Both the position numbers and the translations under genes were made by a program. The notes under the pieces are model-generated. The model was not told the origin of the DNA. It did not search any database and worked only from the letters and a program-made list of their open reading frames with translations. A stretch of 64,000 nucleotides of DNA from Psychroflexus montanilacus (GTDB lineage Bacteria > Bacteroidota > Bacteroidia > Flavobacteriales > Flavobacteriaceae): contig NZ_JAIQZC010000001.1 of assembly GCF_020164535.1 (NCBI RefSeq), positions 558,001 to 622,000 of the forward strand, given 5' to 3'. This document shows, in pieces, positions 52,419 through 61,186 of the stretch (the first letter of the stretch is position 1; the number at the start of each line of letters is the position of its first letter).

Positions 52419-54779
52419 TTATTCGGTTCTTAGACTTTTAATAGGGTTGGCTGTAGCCGCTTTTATGGCTTGAAAACTGACGGTAAGCATGGCTATGGAG
52501 ATTACCATGAACCCAGCGAGGGCGAAAATCCACCAGGAGATATTTATTCTGTAAGCATAATCTTGAAGCCAATTATGCATAATGAACCAAGCTAAAGGAA
52601 TGGCAAACAGAAGGGCTACAAATATGAGAATCAGAAAATCTTTAGATAACAACTTGACTATTTTCAATACACTAGATCCTAAGACTTTTCTTACTCCTAT
52701 TTCTTTTTTTCGTTGTTCGGCCATGTAGGCAGAGAGTCCAAAAAGTCCAATACAAGAAATGAGTATTGCTATGATGGCGAAGATTTTAGATAAATCTCCT
52801 ATCATTTGTTCACTCTTGAACTTAGAGTTAAAGCTATCATCTACAAAATTGTACTCGAATGGAAAGCCTGGATTGTAAATATTGAATATTTCTTCAATTT
52901 TGTCTAGAACTAGTGATGTTTTCACCCCTTCAGTAGGCTTGATATACATATAATCTGCACCTTCATCTTCATGAAAAAATACAACTGGATCGCTATTGCC
53001 ATACATATCTCCATACAAATAATCTTCAACCACTCCAGTAACAATTAATTCATCATCACCCCAGTAAATCTTACTCCCCAATACATCATCGGTATTAATA
53101 AGTTTTGCAAAGGTTTCAGTAATCAAAACACTACTGCTATCAATAGCTTTAGATTTACCAAATCCTCTGCCTTCCTTAATTGACATTCCAGCAGCATCAA
53201 AAAAGTTAGGAGTGACAGTTCTGAATGAAATCAAAATATCTGAGTTTTCTGGTTTTCCTGCCCAGCGAATACTTGATGTATTATTACCCTCAGATAATAT
53301 ATGAGAATTCATGAGTCCAGTACTCTGAACAAGTCCAGTTGAAGTTAACTCTTGCTCTATCAGTTTAAAATTTTTAATAATTTCTCCTCCTGCAGCAGGT
53401 ATTTCTATCAAATTGTCTTTATCTAATCCAAGATTACGGTTCTTAATATGATCTACTTGTTGATAAACTATAATAGTGCCTATTATCAATACTATAGAAG
53501 TTGCAAATTGACCCACAACTAAGCATTTTCTTATCAAAGAGGCATTCCAAGAGTTTTTAGGATTCCCTTTTAGAACATCAATAGGCTTGAATCCTGAAAG
53601 ATAAAATGCTGGGTACAAGCCTGCCAAAAGTCCAGAAATTAAGGTAATAGCTAATAGTGAGAATACATGCAACGGAGACGTATAATCCAAGCTTAAATTT
53701 TTATCGACTAAAAGATTAAACTCAGGAAGAAGAAGTAATAGACCAATAACACTAATAATAGATGCTAATCCTGCAGTCAGTAGGGACTCTGTTATAAATT
53801 GAAAAATTAATTGTTTTCTTCCAGAGCCTAAAGCTTTACGCATGCCCACTTCTGTTGCACGCTTTTGACTTCTGGCAGTTGCCAAATTCATGAAATTAAC
53901 ACAAGCAATAGCTAAAATAATTAGTGCTATTAAACTGAATAATTGAACATATTCAATTCTACCCCCGATTATTTTTCCATCTTTAAAATTGTCGCGTAAA
54001 TGCCAATCATTTGCAGAAAATAATATCGCTTTAGTCTCTTCATCTCCAGTCTTAGCAGGAAGAATAGCTCGAACTTTTTCATCTACCTCATCCACATTTA
54101 CTCCCGAGGCTATTTTGACGAAGGTGTCAGTAAAATTTGATCCGTAGTCTTTTGACCATTCCTTACCATCTGTGAAATTTTCGAAGGGAACTAACCATGA
54201 GAAATGATGAGTAGAATTATCAGGTAAATCCTTTATAACTCCTGTTACTTTAAAACTATGTTTTCTATCAACTTCAATCGTTTCACCAATAACCTTTTTG
54301 TTTTTTTCAAAAAGTATGGAAGCGACTTTTTGTGTTATGACAATACCATGCTTACTATTAAAAGCTTCTTTTGCGTTGCCTTCGATAAAGTCAAGATTGA
54401 AAATATCAATGATATCTTGATCGGCATAAGCGCCAAAACTTTTGACATTTTTATCGTTTACACTGAAAAGGAAGTCTTGATCCCTCAATCGAGTAGTTTT
54501 TAAGATTTCAGGAATTTCTTCCTTTAACACTCCTGCTAAAGGACCAGGTGTAGCCATGAAAAAAGTCCTCCATTCACCATCATATTTCTGATTGGTTGGA
54601 ATCTTAAAAACCAAATTTTTATCTTTAATACTCTCGTCATAACTCGTTTCGTCTTCCACCCATAGTAGAATAAGACTCGCACAAGTTATTCCTATAGCCA
54701 GACCAAATATGTTTAGTAAGCTGTATCCTTTGTTTCGGAGTACATTCCTCCAGGCTATTTTAAAATAATTCTTGATCAT
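52419..54779 (-). CDS. FtsX/MacB-type permease, first of five
   Basis: A 786-residue permease. N-terminal helix about 20-40 (YSLLNIFGLAIGITCASLILLWV), periplasmic domain with KVTGVIKDLPDNSTHHFSWLVPF, FtsX bundle (about 280-410, NFMNLATARSQKRATEVGMRKALGS), central helix near 425-445, second periplasmic domain with GADYMYIKP, C-terminal FtsX bundle (about 665-780, QRKKEIGVRKVLGSSV) and ending NPIKSLRTE. It is next to the first ATPase gene (29 bases) and the adaptor, so it is the best candidate for the core permease of the pump, with the later copies as additional or alternative permeases. Confidence 0.9.
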   Translation of the reverse strand: MIKNYFKIAWRNVLRNKGYSLLNIFGLAIGITCASLILLWVEDETSYDESIKDKNLVFKIPTNQKYDGEWRTFFMATPGPLAGVLKEEIPEILKTTRLRDQDFLFSVNDKNVKSFGAYADQDIIDIFNLDFIEGNAKEAFNSKHGIVITQKVASILFEKNKKVIGETIEVDRKHSFKVTGVIKDLPDNSTHHFSWLVPFENFTDGKEWSKDYGSNFTDTFVKIASGVNVDEVDEKVRAILPAKTGDEETKAILFSANDWHLRDNFKDGKIIGGRIEYVQLFSLIALIILAIACVNFMNLATARSQKRATEVGMRKALGSGRKQLIFQFITESLLTAGLASIISVIGLLLLLPEFNLLVDKNLSLDYTSPLHVFSLLAITLISGLLAGLYPAFYLSGFKPIDVLKGNPKNSWNASLIRKCLVVGQFATSIVLIIGTIIVYQQVDHIKNRNLGLDKDNLIEIPAAGGEIIKNFKLIEQELTSTGLVQSTGLMNSHILSEGNNTSSIRWAGKPENSDILISFRTVTPNFFDAAGMSIKEGRGFGKSKAIDSSSVLITETFAKLINTDDVLGSKIYWGDDELIVTGVVEDYLYGDMYGNSDPVVFFHEDEGADYMYIKPTEGVKTSLVLDKIEEIFNIYNPGFPFEYNFVDDSFNSKFKSEQMIGDLSKIFAIIAILISCIGLFGLSAYMAEQRKKEIGVRKVLGSSVLKIVKLLSKDFLILIFVALLFAIPLAWFIMHNWLQDYAYRINISWWIFALAGFMVISIAMLTVSFQAIKAATANPIKSLRTE

Positions 54780-54808
54780 GATTTCTTAGTGAAAAGTGAA
54801 TGACTCGT

Positions 54809-55486
54809 TTATACTAATATGTTTTCGGTGACCTTTTGTCCATCGAGCATCCTAATGATTCTGTGGCTAAACTTGGCGTCATGTTCGCTATGTGTAACCA
54901 TGATGATCGTAGTTCCCGCTTCATTGAGTTCTGTAAGCAAGTCCATGACTTCATTTCCATTGGTACTATCCAGATTTCCTGTGGGTTCATCTGCCAGAAT
55001 AAGTTTGGGTTTATTTACAACTGCTCTAGCTACGGCGACACGCTGTTGTTGACCCCCAGATAATTGCTGCGGAAAGTGTTTTCTACGGTGCATGATTTGC
55101 ATCTTCTCCAGGACTTCATGGACTCGCTCTTTTCGTTCAGCAGGTTTTACGCCTGTGTAGATGAGAGGTAGTTCTACGTTTTCAAAAACCGTCAGTTCAT
55201 CAATGAGGTTAAAACTCTGAAACACAAAGCCAATGTTGTGTTTTCTTAACTGTGCACGTTTGCTTTCATTGTAGCCAGCAACTTCTATCCCGTTGAATAA
55301 ATAACTACCTCCATCTGGATCGTCTAAGAGGCCGAGGATGTTTAATAAGGTGGATTTTCCACAGCCAGAAGGTCCCATAATGGCTGCAAACTCGCCTTCT
55401 TTGACTTCAAATGAAAGTTTGTTGAGCGCTATGGTTTGTACCTCTTCGGTTTCGTAATATTTTTCTAGGTTGGTGATTTTTATCAT
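54809..55486 (-). CDS. MacB/LolD-type ABC ATPase, first copy
   Basis: A 225-residue ATP-binding subunit with all canonical motifs: Walker A GPSGCGKST, Q-loop in GFVFQSFNLIDELTVFENVELPL, signature LSGGQQQRVAVARAV, Walker [14 protein letters not shown] and H-loop VTHSEHD. It belongs to the group of ATPases of MacB and LolCDE-type machines. It lies directly after the adaptor gene (29 bases) and before five permease genes. It probably energises the first permease and perhaps all five. Confidence 0.94.
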   Translation of the reverse strand: MIKITNLEKYYETEEVQTIALNKLSFEVKEGEFAAIMGPSGCGKSTLLNILGLLDDPDGGSYLFNGIEVAGYNESKRAQLRKHNIGFVFQSFNLIDELTVFENVELPLIYTGVKPAERKERVHEVLEKMQIMHRRKHFPQQLSGGQQQRVAVARAVVNKPKLILADEPTGNLDSTNGNEVMDLLTELNEAGTTIIMVTHSEHDAKFSHRIIRMLDGQKVTENILV

Positions 55487-55515
55487 TTTAATCAGTTTTG
55501 TCTTTTTATTGAGTT

Positions 55516-56766
55516 TTAATTTAATACAAGTTCCTGAACGTCTCCAAAATTCGAATAACTCGAGGTAATAACCTTGTCTCCAGGTAGTATACCCTCTAGA
55601 ACTTCATAATATTCTGAATTTTGACTTCCAAGCTGTATTGGTGTTTTATAAGCTGTCTCTCCATCTTCGGCAATTTTAAAAATCCAATTGCCACCCGTCT
55701 GTTGGAAGAATCCTCCTTTCGGAATTAAAATAGCTTCCTTCTCTTGACTCAGTGCTAACCTGATTTGAAAAGTTTGGCCTCGTCTTAAATTTTCTGGGAC
55801 ATCACTCCCAAACTCCATATCTACCAGAAATCTTCCGTTGGTGACTTGGGTGTATACTTTCTTGATTTCTAAGCCAAATTCTTTATTTCTATACTTAAAT
55901 GTTCCCTCTTGTCCAGCAACAACTCTAGAAATATAATGTTCATCAATTTCAGCTCTTATTTTGAATCCAGTAAGTACATCTAGTTGTCCTAAACGCTCTC
56001 CTTTCGTTTTGGATTCTCCTATTTCTACATCCAGAGACGTTAGCTGTCCATCAATTGGAGCTCTTACTACTAGATCTTCTACTTTTTTTTGCATGAGTTC
56101 TAAAGCTTTTTGAGTGCGCTGATAAGAAGTTTTGCTTTGAGCTGCTTCTTGCTTTGTAGCAATAGAATCCTGTTGCATCACTTCTTGCGCCAGCTTCATT
56201 CGATTTTTTTGATAGTTGAAATTGTTTTCAGATTCTATAAATTCCTGTCTTCCAATTGCTCCTTTATCCAATAAGCGTTTGTTTAAATTATAAACGCGTT
56301 TAGCTTCAATAAGGCTGTTCTCCACATCGGTTAATTGATTTAATCTATTGATGGTATTTTGGCGGGCTGCAGTTTGAGAGATTTGCATTTGCGTGAGTAA
56401 TTCAAAAACCGAAGTTTCTTGATTCACGAGACTTAATTCAAGATCAGTATTGGATAACCTCAAGATAGGCTCACCTTCTTTCATCATGGCTCCATCTTCC
56501 ACAAACTTTTCTTCTACTCGACCACCTTCTATAGCATCCAGATAAATAGTTTTAATGGGAAGAACTGCTCCATTGACAGGAATATTTTCCTGAAAACCTC
56601 CTCGCTTTACCTCATTGATGCTGATGCGTTCGGTTTCAACGTTCAATTTTGAATTGCCACTTGAGGAATAAATCACAAAAAGTACAAGAGAAGTCAACAA
56701 AACCACACCTACAGCCATTGCTATTTTCTTGAGAGTAAATCGTTTCTTTTTTAATGGTATATCCAT
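55516..56766 (-). CDS. HlyD/MacA-type periplasmic adaptor
   Basis: A 416-residue membrane-fusion protein from ATG 56766 (MDIPLKKKRFTLKK); a GTG at 56811 would add 15 residues that overlap a candidate promoter and are probably not translated. One N-terminal helix (about 15-37) anchors it in the inner membrane. The biotinyl-lipoyl-like halves are around KTIYLDAIEGGRVEEKFVEDGAMMKEGEPILRL and LVVRAPIDGQLTSLDVEIGE, separated by a helical hairpin rich in Q, E and L (about 125-240) that would dock to TolC. A beta-barrel domain follows, ending in ILPGDKVITSSY. It is the first gene of the operon and bridges permease and TolC. Confidence 0.92.
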   Translation of the reverse strand: MDIPLKKKRFTLKKIAMAVGVVLLTSLVLFVIYSSSGNSKLNVETERISINEVKRGGFQENIPVNGAVLPIKTIYLDAIEGGRVEEKFVEDGAMMKEGEPILRLSNTDLELSLVNQETSVFELLTQMQISQTAARQNTINRLNQLTDVENSLIEAKRVYNLNKRLLDKGAIGRQEFIESENNFNYQKNRMKLAQEVMQQDSIATKQEAAQSKTSYQRTQKALELMQKKVEDLVVRAPIDGQLTSLDVEIGESKTKGERLGQLDVLTGFKIRAEIDEHYISRVVAGQEGTFKYRNKEFGLEIKKVYTQVTNGRFLVDMEFGSDVPENLRRGQTFQIRLALSQEKEAILIPKGGFFQQTGGNWIFKIAEDGETAYKTPIQLGSQNSEYYEVLEGILPGDKVITSSYSNFGDVQELVLN

Positions 56767-56795
56767 AAGGTTTAATCTTTTTTTTAGATCTAATA

Positions 56796-56810
56796 GATAA
56801 TTCAGTGCCA
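56796..56810 (-). promoter_or_regulatory. Weak candidate sigma-54 promoter of the efflux operon
   Basis: On the minus strand TGGCAC matches the sigma-54 -24 element perfectly about 40 bases before the adaptor ATG, but the -12 part reads TATC instead of TTGC. The divergent regulator is of the sigma-54-activating class, which makes the site worth noting in spite of the poor -12 match. Confidence 0.3.
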
Positions 56811-56852
56811 CAATTTTAAAACACTGTATTCCAGTATATTAAATAAATTGTT

Positions 56853-56860
56853 CAAAAATA
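56853..56860 (-). promoter_or_regulatory. Alternative -7 box of the efflux operon
   Basis: TATTTTTG on the minus strand fits TAnnTTTG. It lies two bases downstream, in the direction of transcription, of the GTGTTC palindrome. A transcript from here would have a leader of about 80 bases. Confidence 0.35.
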
Positions 56861-56862
56861 AG

Positions 56863-56880
56863 GTGTTCGAAAATGAACAC
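56863..56880. promoter_or_regulatory. GTGTTC-N6-GAACAC palindrome, candidate activator site
   Basis: Perfect 6-bp inverted arms around a six-base spacer. A further GAACAC half-site lies about 30 bases toward the regulator gene. The distance of 60-80 bases to the candidate sigma-54 promoter suits an upstream activating sequence for the divergent NtrC-type protein. Confidence 0.5.
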
Positions 56881-56971
56881 TTTATGTCCGCCTCCGATAC
56901 AGTTTCAGGAACACCCGTTTTTATACCTATATAATTCTGAAGAAGTTTGAATTAATTGTAATATTGTGACT

Positions 56972-58315
56972 ATGCAACTTAAACAGGCCAACATTTTAAT
57001 TATTGATGACGACCAAGATGTACTCACGGCATTACGCTTGTTGCTAAAACCAGTTGTTGCTGAGATTGTTGTTGAAAAACAACCGAGCAATTTGGTTTCC
57101 TTACTATCCAGAAATGACTTTGATCTAGTGATTTTGGACATGAATTTTAATGGGCTCATCAATACAGGAAATGAAGGTATTTTCTGGCTTAAAAAAATAA
57201 AGGACATCACCCCTACTACTGATGTTATCTTGATCACAGCCTACGGAGATATTAATCTAGCAATACGGTCTCTTAAAGAAGGAGCTTCAGACTTTATCGT
57301 TAAGCCTTGGCAAAATCAAAAGGTAATAGACTCCGTAAAGGATCTGATTCTCAATCGAAAAAGCAAAGGAAAAGAGATAAAAGCCTCAGTTGATGGCTCA
57401 AAACTCATTGGAGAGAGTGACGATATAAAAGAAGTTTTCCATAAAATCCATAAGGTAGCACCAACAGATGCGAACATTCTTATACTTGGTGAAAATGGAA
57501 CTGGAAAAGACCTGGCTGCAAAAGCCATTCATGAAAATTCTAATCGAAAGAATAAGCCTTTTGTCAAAGTGGACGTGGGAGCTTTGACCTCTTCTCTATT
57601 TGAAAGTGAATTATTTGGGTATAAAAAAGGAGCTTTTACAGATGCAAGAGAAAACCGAAAAGGACGTTTTGAAGCCGCTCAAGGCGGAACTTTATTTTTA
57701 GATGAAATCGGTAACATTAGTTTAGCTCAACAAGCAAGATTACTGACTGTACTTCAAAACAGACACATCACCCCTTTAGGCTCAAACGAAGTTATTCCTG
57801 TAGATATCAGATTGATTTGCGCTACAAATTTGGAGATTTCAGAATTATCGAATGAAGCTAAATTCAGGAAAGATTTAATTTATAGAATCAATACGGTGGA
57901 CTTGGTCATGCCTCCACTTAGAGACAGGCCAACCGATATTACTTTACTCGCTAAGCACTTTCTGGAAATTTATTCAGAAAAATATACGAAAGGGCCGTTT
58001 AAGCTAGACCCTGAATTTATTGGAAAACTAAAAAGTCATCCATTTCCTGGTAATGTAAGAGAACTTCAATTTGTCATTGAACGCGCAGTGATCATGGCTG
58101 AAGGCAAGCTACTTACTGCAAAAGACCTTTCTTTCTCTTCTTTAGAAACAAAACTAGAAAAGACAAACCTGGAAGACACTCGACTGGAAACGGTTGAAAA
58201 AAATACCATCTTAAAGGTCATAGACAAGAATAAAGGAAACATCTCCAGGTCTGCGAAAGAATTAGGGATAACGCGTGCAGCATTGTACAGAAGATTAGAG
58301 AAATATGACCTTTAA
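56972..58315 (+). CDS. NtrC-type sigma-54-dependent response regulator
   Basis: A 447-residue regulator from ATG 56972; a GTG two codons earlier is possible. Receiver domain 1-about 125 with acidic IDDDQ at 11-15, phospho-acceptor D56 in VILDMNFN and K111 in VKPW. AAA+ domain (about 145-380) with Walker A GENGTGKD, the sigma-54 contact loop GAFTDA (220-225; the classical form is GAFTGA), Walker B GGTLFLDEIG and the arginine-finger region LRDRPTDI. The C-terminal Fis-type helix-turn-helix is NISRSAKELGITRAALYRRL. It activates sigma-54 promoters after phosphorylation by the overlapping downstream kinase, and its likely target is the divergent efflux operon. Confidence 0.93.
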   Translation: MQLKQANILIIDDDQDVLTALRLLLKPVVAEIVVEKQPSNLVSLLSRNDFDLVILDMNFNGLINTGNEGIFWLKKIKDITPTTDVILITAYGDINLAIRSLKEGASDFIVKPWQNQKVIDSVKDLILNRKSKGKEIKASVDGSKLIGESDDIKEVFHKIHKVAPTDANILILGENGTGKDLAAKAIHENSNRKNKPFVKVDVGALTSSLFESELFGYKKGAFTDARENRKGRFEAAQGGTLFLDEIGNISLAQQARLLTVLQNRHITPLGSNEVIPVDIRLICATNLEISELSNEAKFRKDLIYRINTVDLVMPPLRDRPTDITLLAKHFLEIYSEKYTKGPFKLDPEFIGKLKSHPFPGNVRELQFVIERAVIMAEGKLLTAKDLSFSSLETKLEKTNLEDTRLETVEKNTILKVIDKNKGNISRSAKELGITRAALYRRLEKYDL

Positions 58316-59651
58316 AAGTTATCATACGGGAGTTTTTATTCGGATTTTACTGTTGATCATTTCAATAGGGTTTTCAACTTATTATTTTTTGAAAGACTCC
58401 TATTATATAGCCGCTGGAGCTTTTTTGATACTCCTTTTTTTAACCTATGAGTTCTTTAGATTTTTAAGCAAAAGATTTCTAATCCTTGAAGATTTCTTCG
58501 AATCCGTCAAATACAGGGATTTTTCAAGACATTATCTTGAGAAAAACAAATCTAAAGACATTCAGTCTCTCTATGAGGGCTTCAATACTGTGAATTCTGT
58601 GATCAGAAAAATCAATACTGAAAAGGAAACCCAATACCTTTATCTCCAAAAAATACTAGAATTGATAGACATCGGTATCCTTGCTTATAACACTAAAAAC
58701 GGCAAAGTGCTATGGGCGAATGAATCCATTTTAAATTCACTAGATTTTCCTTATTTCAAAACCATCAGCTTTGTAGAAAAGCGTAATTCTAAACTATTTG
58801 ACCTTTTATTTAATAACTATTATTCGAAAGCCAAGACTCTGGAAATACCAGTTAAAAAAGAAAGCATTAAAGCATTAGTGTCAAACGCACTCTTTCAAGT
58901 TGGAGACGAGTCCTTTAAATTGATCGTTCTTCATAATATCGAAGACACTCTGAACAAAACAGAATCTGAAGCCTGGAAGAAATTATTGAGCGTGATGACT
59001 CATGAAATTATGAATTCTATTGCTCCCATCACCTCTTTGGCTGGTACCTTAAAATCACAAATAGAAACTTATGCTGAACATAGAAATCCTCTTAACTTAG
59101 ATATTGACGATTTATACACAGGCTTATCAAGTATTGAAAAAAGAAGTGAAGGCCTTTTAAAGTTTGCTAAAACTTACCGAAGTCTTAGTAAAGTGACTGA
59201 TATTGATAAAGAACAGGTTCATCTGGGCAATTTATTCAAAAATTTGGAAATTCTTTTGAAACCCAGCAAAGCAGTGCATTTGGAATTAGATTTTGAATTG
59301 GGCAATGATAATTTTAAAGTAGAAGCCGACGCTTATTTACTTGAACAAATTTTAATCAATTTGGTACTCAATGCTTTTGAAGCTTGCCAACAAACCACCT
59401 CTCCAAAAGTAAAAGTTATTGCTGAGAAAAAATTTAATAGCCAGGTACTCATATCCGTAATAGACAACGGCCCTGGGATTCCAGAAGAAATAAAAGACCG
59501 TGTCTTTATTCCGTTTTTTACTACCAAAAAACACGGAAGTGGAATTGGCCTGAGTCTTTCCAAGCAAATCATGACGCTTCACGGAGGTAGAATTCAAATC
59601 CAAAGCCTTCAAGAAAAAGGAACTTCTGTCCAACTTATTTTTAAGGACTGA
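58305..59651 (+). CDS. Membrane sensor histidine kinase paired with the NtrC-type regulator
   Basis: A 448-residue kinase. Two helices (about 9-28 and 33-53) with almost no periplasmic loop suggest it senses within or near the membrane. A HAMP-like linker and PAS domain (about 110-215, with [26 protein letters not shown]) come before the dimerisation helix, where H233 sits in [12 protein letters not shown], and the ATPase domain with [34 protein letters not shown]. It overlaps the regulator gene by 11 bases, so the two form a translationally coupled two-component system. Sensing of membrane stress caused by a pump substrate is inference. Confidence 0.92.
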   Translation: MTFKSYHTGVFIRILLLIISIGFSTYYFLKDSYYIAAGAFLILLFLTYEFFRFLSKRFLILEDFFESVKYRDFSRHYLEKNKSKDIQSLYEGFNTVNSVIRKINTEKETQYLYLQKILELIDIGILAYNTKNGKVLWANESILNSLDFPYFKTISFVEKRNSKLFDLLFNNYYSKAKTLEIPVKKESIKALVSNALFQVGDESFKLIVLHNIEDTLNKTESEAWKKLLSVMTHEIMNSIAPITSLAGTLKSQIETYAEHRNPLNLDIDDLYTGLSSIEKRSEGLLKFAKTYRSLSKVTDIDKEQVHLGNLFKNLEILLKPSKAVHLELDFELGNDNFKVEADAYLLEQILINLVLNAFEACQQTTSPKVKVIAEKKFNSQVLISVIDNGPGIPEEIKDRVFIPFFTTKKHGSGIGLSLSKQIMTLHGGRIQIQSLQEKGTSVQLIFKD

Positions 59652-59672
59652 CGCATTTTACAGTGTGGTAAT

Positions 59673-60788
59673 CTAATAACTTCTTCTGAATTTTTTTTCG
59701 ACTGAAAAATCGATCAAATTGATAAAGTTTTCATGAACTCCCAGAGTGCTGTCCAGCTGAAGTTGGTTGATGAATTTCAAAATAGAATCCGAGTTGAATT
59801 TCAAGTCTGGAATTGAAACGTATTTTTCAAATACAGAACCCAGACTTTTGTAGTACAGGGATTCCAGCGGATTCAAATTTATGGGCATGTGAGTTGATAA
59901 CTCAAACGAGCGGATATTGAAATAATTCAAAACGTGACCTATGTAATTTTTATGCAAAATAGGCTTAGGATTGACAATATTGAGCTCTTCAATAGAAGGA
60001 GTGAGGTAGGCATGCAGAACTGCCTTGGATACAAAATCAACTGGCACAATATTGAGACCACTGTCTTTGTCGATCCAGATTCTGAAATTAGCTTTAGAGT
60101 CCTTGGCATATTTATTCAAAAATATAGCCCAGGAATAAAAAACGTCAAATTTTGGTGTTTCATAAAAAGGCTTATCAATCAATCGGCCACAGATGATACT
60201 TGGTCTGAGAATCTGCACCTTGAGGTTGTGTTTTAGACAAAATTGCTTAACGAAGGATTCACTTTCAAATTTAGATTTTTCGTAGGCGTTTCTGAAGTTT
60301 GTGACTGGATAGTCGGCGATGTTTTCTTTTACCTTGTCTTGCTGTATACCATAAGAATAGGCCGTACTAATGTAGATGAACCGCTTAACACAAGCTGGTA
60401 ATTGTTTCAAAAGGTATTTGGTAACACTAAGGTTTTGTTTTTGAACTTTGTCTTTGGATGTGGTGGTTTGCGCCAAACTTGTGGAAGCAGCAGAGTGTAT
60501 CACGGTATCAAATTGGAACTTCTGTAAGTTGCTAGCTTGTAATGAAATTAAATCTGAATCGATGACTGTTATCTTAGTTAGACAAGCTTCCAGGCTAAAT
60601 TCATTCAAAAATTCTGGTCTTGACTCATCTTGCAATACGGCCAGTAAACGCTGGTAAGCCGTTCTATGGTCGCTTCTAATGACAACATATAGATGATCTA
60701 CAGAGCCTTCAACTAATGCTTTTTGTATCCATTCAAAAAGAATATGACTTCCCAAAATTCCTGTACTTCCTGTAAGCAAACAATTCAT
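59673..60788 (-). CDS. Extended SDR of the NAD_binding_4 (thioester reductase-like) family
   Basis: A 371-residue NAD(P)-dependent enzyme. The cofactor motif GSTGILG is at 7-13, the Ser/Thr of the active site lies in YISTAYSYG (138-146) and the catalytic pair is Y169/K173 in NAYEKSKFESE. Long insertions such as TAYQRLLAVLQDESRPEF fit the male-sterility/thioester-reductase branch (PF07993), which reduces acyl thioesters to aldehydes or alcohols when fused to carrier proteins, and works alone in fatty-acyl reduction. No acyl-carrier or adenylation gene is nearby. It is convergent with the kinase gene and stands alone on its strand. Confidence 0.82.
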   Translation of the reverse strand: MNCLLTGSTGILGSHILFEWIQKALVEGSVDHLYVVIRSDHRTAYQRLLAVLQDESRPEFLNEFSLEACLTKITVIDSDLISLQASNLQKFQFDTVIHSAASTSLAQTTTSKDKVQKQNLSVTKYLLKQLPACVKRFIYISTAYSYGIQQDKVKENIADYPVTNFRNAYEKSKFESESFVKQFCLKHNLKVQILRPSIICGRLIDKPFYETPKFDVFYSWAIFLNKYAKDSKANFRIWIDKDSGLNIVPVDFVSKAVLHAYLTPSIEELNIVNPKPILHKNYIGHVLNYFNIRSFELSTHMPINLNPLESLYYKSLGSVFEKYVSIPDLKFNSDSILKFINQLQLDSTLGVHENFINLIDFSVEKKFRRSY

Positions 60789-61069
60789 TAAAATTTATTT
60801 TATAATCCAAATGTAGTTAAGTTTATATTTACCATTCTCTAAGATTTTATAAATACAAAATTTAAACTCAAATAGAAAATTCTCATTAATGATTTATAAA
60901 GCATAATTGAGTTATAAAAATGATTCAAAATCATCTATTTAATTTGAATTAAACGTTAATAAATGTTAAAGCGAGACCAATTCGGTTACCAATAATTTTA
61001 AGCCTTTCTTATAGCCTGTAAACACTGGATAATCGAAATTTTGGTCGTTCTCCCCGACTCCACGATAAT
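60789..61069. other. Intergenic region, possible small RNA on the plus strand
   Basis: No protein frame. GACCAA at 60975-60980 can pair with TTGGTC at 61041-61046, and a strong plus-strand terminator follows at 61070 although no plus-strand gene lies upstream. A structured transcript ending there is possible; a match to a known RNA family was not recognised. Confidence 0.3.
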
Positions 61070-61103
61070 AACCCACTTTTATTTTTATAGAAGTGGGTTT
61101 TTT
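61070..61103 (+). terminator. Strong plus-strand terminator without an upstream gene
   Basis: A 9-bp stem AACCCACTT/AAGTGGGTT with a twelve-base loop and a run of T. It lies between the start of the SDR gene (minus strand) and the DUF5916 gene (plus strand), so no annotated gene needs it. Confidence 0.75.
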
Positions 61104-61186
61104 AGTTTACAGATTTTACTTCTTAAAGAGAGCAAAGTCTTATTACTTGAAATAAAAAAATATTAAGTTAGATAACTAAAAAGTCA

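Noticed and set aside
56823-56835. ACTG-N5-CAGT inverted repeat before the efflux operon
   Set aside because: Arms of four bases are expected by chance in AT-rich spacers.
61041-61070. tRNA or tmRNA 3'-end look-alike (GTTCTCCCCGACTCCACG)
   Set aside because: No T-loop consensus, no acceptor stem and no CCA end could be matched, so it is not called as an RNA gene.
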